Part shown: in pieces, positions 63,572-64,000 of the stretch
How positions within the stretch are numbered: position 1 is the first letter of the stretch
How the letters are laid out: every line of letters starts with the position of its first letter
NCBI GenBank assembly: GCA_947168665.1
Contig: CAMVMX010000001.1
Coordinates: 186,001 to 250,000 of the forward strand
DNA: 64,000 nucleotides
Reading direction: 5' to 3'
From: an uncultured Bacteroidales bacterium
GTDB lineage: Bacteria; Bacteroidota; Bacteroidia; Bacteroidales; P3
The notes under the pieces: generated by a model
Databases searched by the model: none
Seen by the model: only the letters and a program-made list of their open reading frames with translations
What the model was told of the DNA's origin: nothing
Translations under genes and position numbers: made by a program

Positions 63572-64000
63572 TTATTTCAGTTTCTTTCGGTGTGATAACG
63601 GAAATAGGGCAGAAAAAGTATTTGCGATGAGAAAATAAATTTCGAAGAGTGGGGAGAGGATGTAGACGACGGGCTTGACGGCAAGGCGGTGGGTGGACTG
63701 GGCGGTGGAGAGTATTTGCCAGAAGAGTTTGAGGGCGAGGGCGGCGGCAAGGATCTGCCAGGGGAAGGTGCCGAGGACGAGGAGGAGGGCGCCGGAGAGG
63801 TAGAAGAAAAAGAGGCTGAGGGGCTTGGCAAGGCGCGAGCATTTGAGGCCGAAGCGGTAGTAGGTGTGGGTGGAGGCGCGGTGGCGGCGGTAGAGGTGCC
63901 ACTGGCGGAGGGTGGGCTGGGGCTGGACGACGGTGTAGGCTTCGGGAGTGAGGACGACGGCGGTGTTGCGGCGGCGGGCGTTCTGGTTGACGAACATGTC
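63572..64000 (-). CDS. Probable family 2 glycosyltransferase, C-terminal part (runs off right edge)
   Basis: The frame is open at the right edge, so the N-terminus and catalytic domain are missing. The remaining 142 residues have TAVVLTPEAYTVVQPQPTLR and QWHLYRRHRASTHTYYRFGL, the post-catalytic QxxRW-like segment of membrane GT2 enzymes in Bacteroidota. Then come helices (LSLFFFYLSGALLLVLGTFP, ILAAALALKLFWQIL and VVYILSPLFEIYFLIANTF). An apparent ATG at 63997 is internal. Probably acts on surface or envelope glycans. Confidence 0.65.
   Translation of the reverse strand, partial: DMFVNQNARRRNTAVVLTPEAYTVVQPQPTLRQWHLYRRHRASTHTYYRFGLKCSRLAKPLSLFFFYLSGALLLVLGTFPWQILAAALALKLFWQILSTAQSTHRLAVKPVVYILSPLFEIYFLIANTFSALFPLSHRKKLK

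Overview
The window looks like a chromosome segment of a member of the Bacteroidales (phylum Bacteroidota). The evidence is the promoter form TTG/TTTG-N18-21-TAnnTTTG upstream of many genes, a type IX secretion (T9SS) component (PorQ) with several T9SS-sorted cargo proteins, TonB-dependent receptors, C10 (streptopain-like) peptidases with BACON domains, a pyrophosphate-type phosphofructokinase, and a lysine fermentation pair (kamA, kdd). Most genes are fairly GC-rich. Three blocks are clearly more AT-rich and look acquired: about 13.1-13.8 kb, 19.2-25.9 kb and 40.7-45.9 kb.

Layout. 0-3.1 kb: BlaI repressor, BlaR1-type M56 sensor and a TonB-dependent receptor running off the left edge. 3.3-8.8 kb: galE, a small membrane protein, glyA with a strong terminator, and a secreted GH3 glycosidase fused to a class C beta-lactamase-like domain. 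8.9-12.9 kb: an AraC-type regulator divergent from a redox/oxygen-defence set (ferritin-like protein, flavin-binding split barrel, metallo-beta-lactamase-rubredoxin fusion, mini winged helix, Fe-S flavoprotein). 13-16.8 kb: a lipoprotein gene bracketed by a duplicated dnaJ 3' end, a TerB/J-domain protein and an AsmA-like protein. 17.1-19.2 kb: membrane protein, secreted protein and an IspD/TarI cytidylyltransferase. 19.2-21.5 kb: a large T9SS type B surface protein. 21.6-25.8 kb: a four-gene phosphonate operon (cytidylyltransferase-PEP mutase fusion, phosphonopyruvate decarboxylase, alcohol dehydrogenase, LicD transferase), which I read as making and attaching a phosphonate headgroup to a surface glycan.

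26-40.4 kb: a degenerate EnvC-like activator, PPi-phosphofructokinase, a secreted unknown, lipoate ligase, PorQ, lysine 2,3-aminomutase, a TonB receptor downstream of a translationally coupled ECF-sigma operon, a 66-bp tandem repeat array, and 3,5-diaminohexanoate dehydrogenase. 40.7-47.0 kb: a HEPN-MNT toxin-antitoxin pair, a highly structured non-coding RNA with its own promoter box and terminator, and a compact AT-rich three-gene unit (SAM methyltransferase-like protein, minimal SF1 helicase, 714-residue protein of unknown family) followed by a GC-rich DUF1848 gene. This three-gene unit and the RNA are my best candidates for something undescribed; a defence role is inference.

47.1-60.8 kb: a same-strand block devoted to extracellular proteolysis and its control: a 1,996-residue alpha-2-macroglobulin lacking the thioester motif, a repeat lipoprotein, two C10 peptidases each paired with a related small lipoprotein, and an Omp28-like T9SS cargo protein. 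61.2-64 kb: tRNA-Arg(ACG) with clear promoter and terminator, a GNAT acetyltransferase, an outer-membrane beta-barrel protein coupled to an ECF sigma factor, and the C-terminal part of a probable family 2 glycosyltransferase at the right edge.
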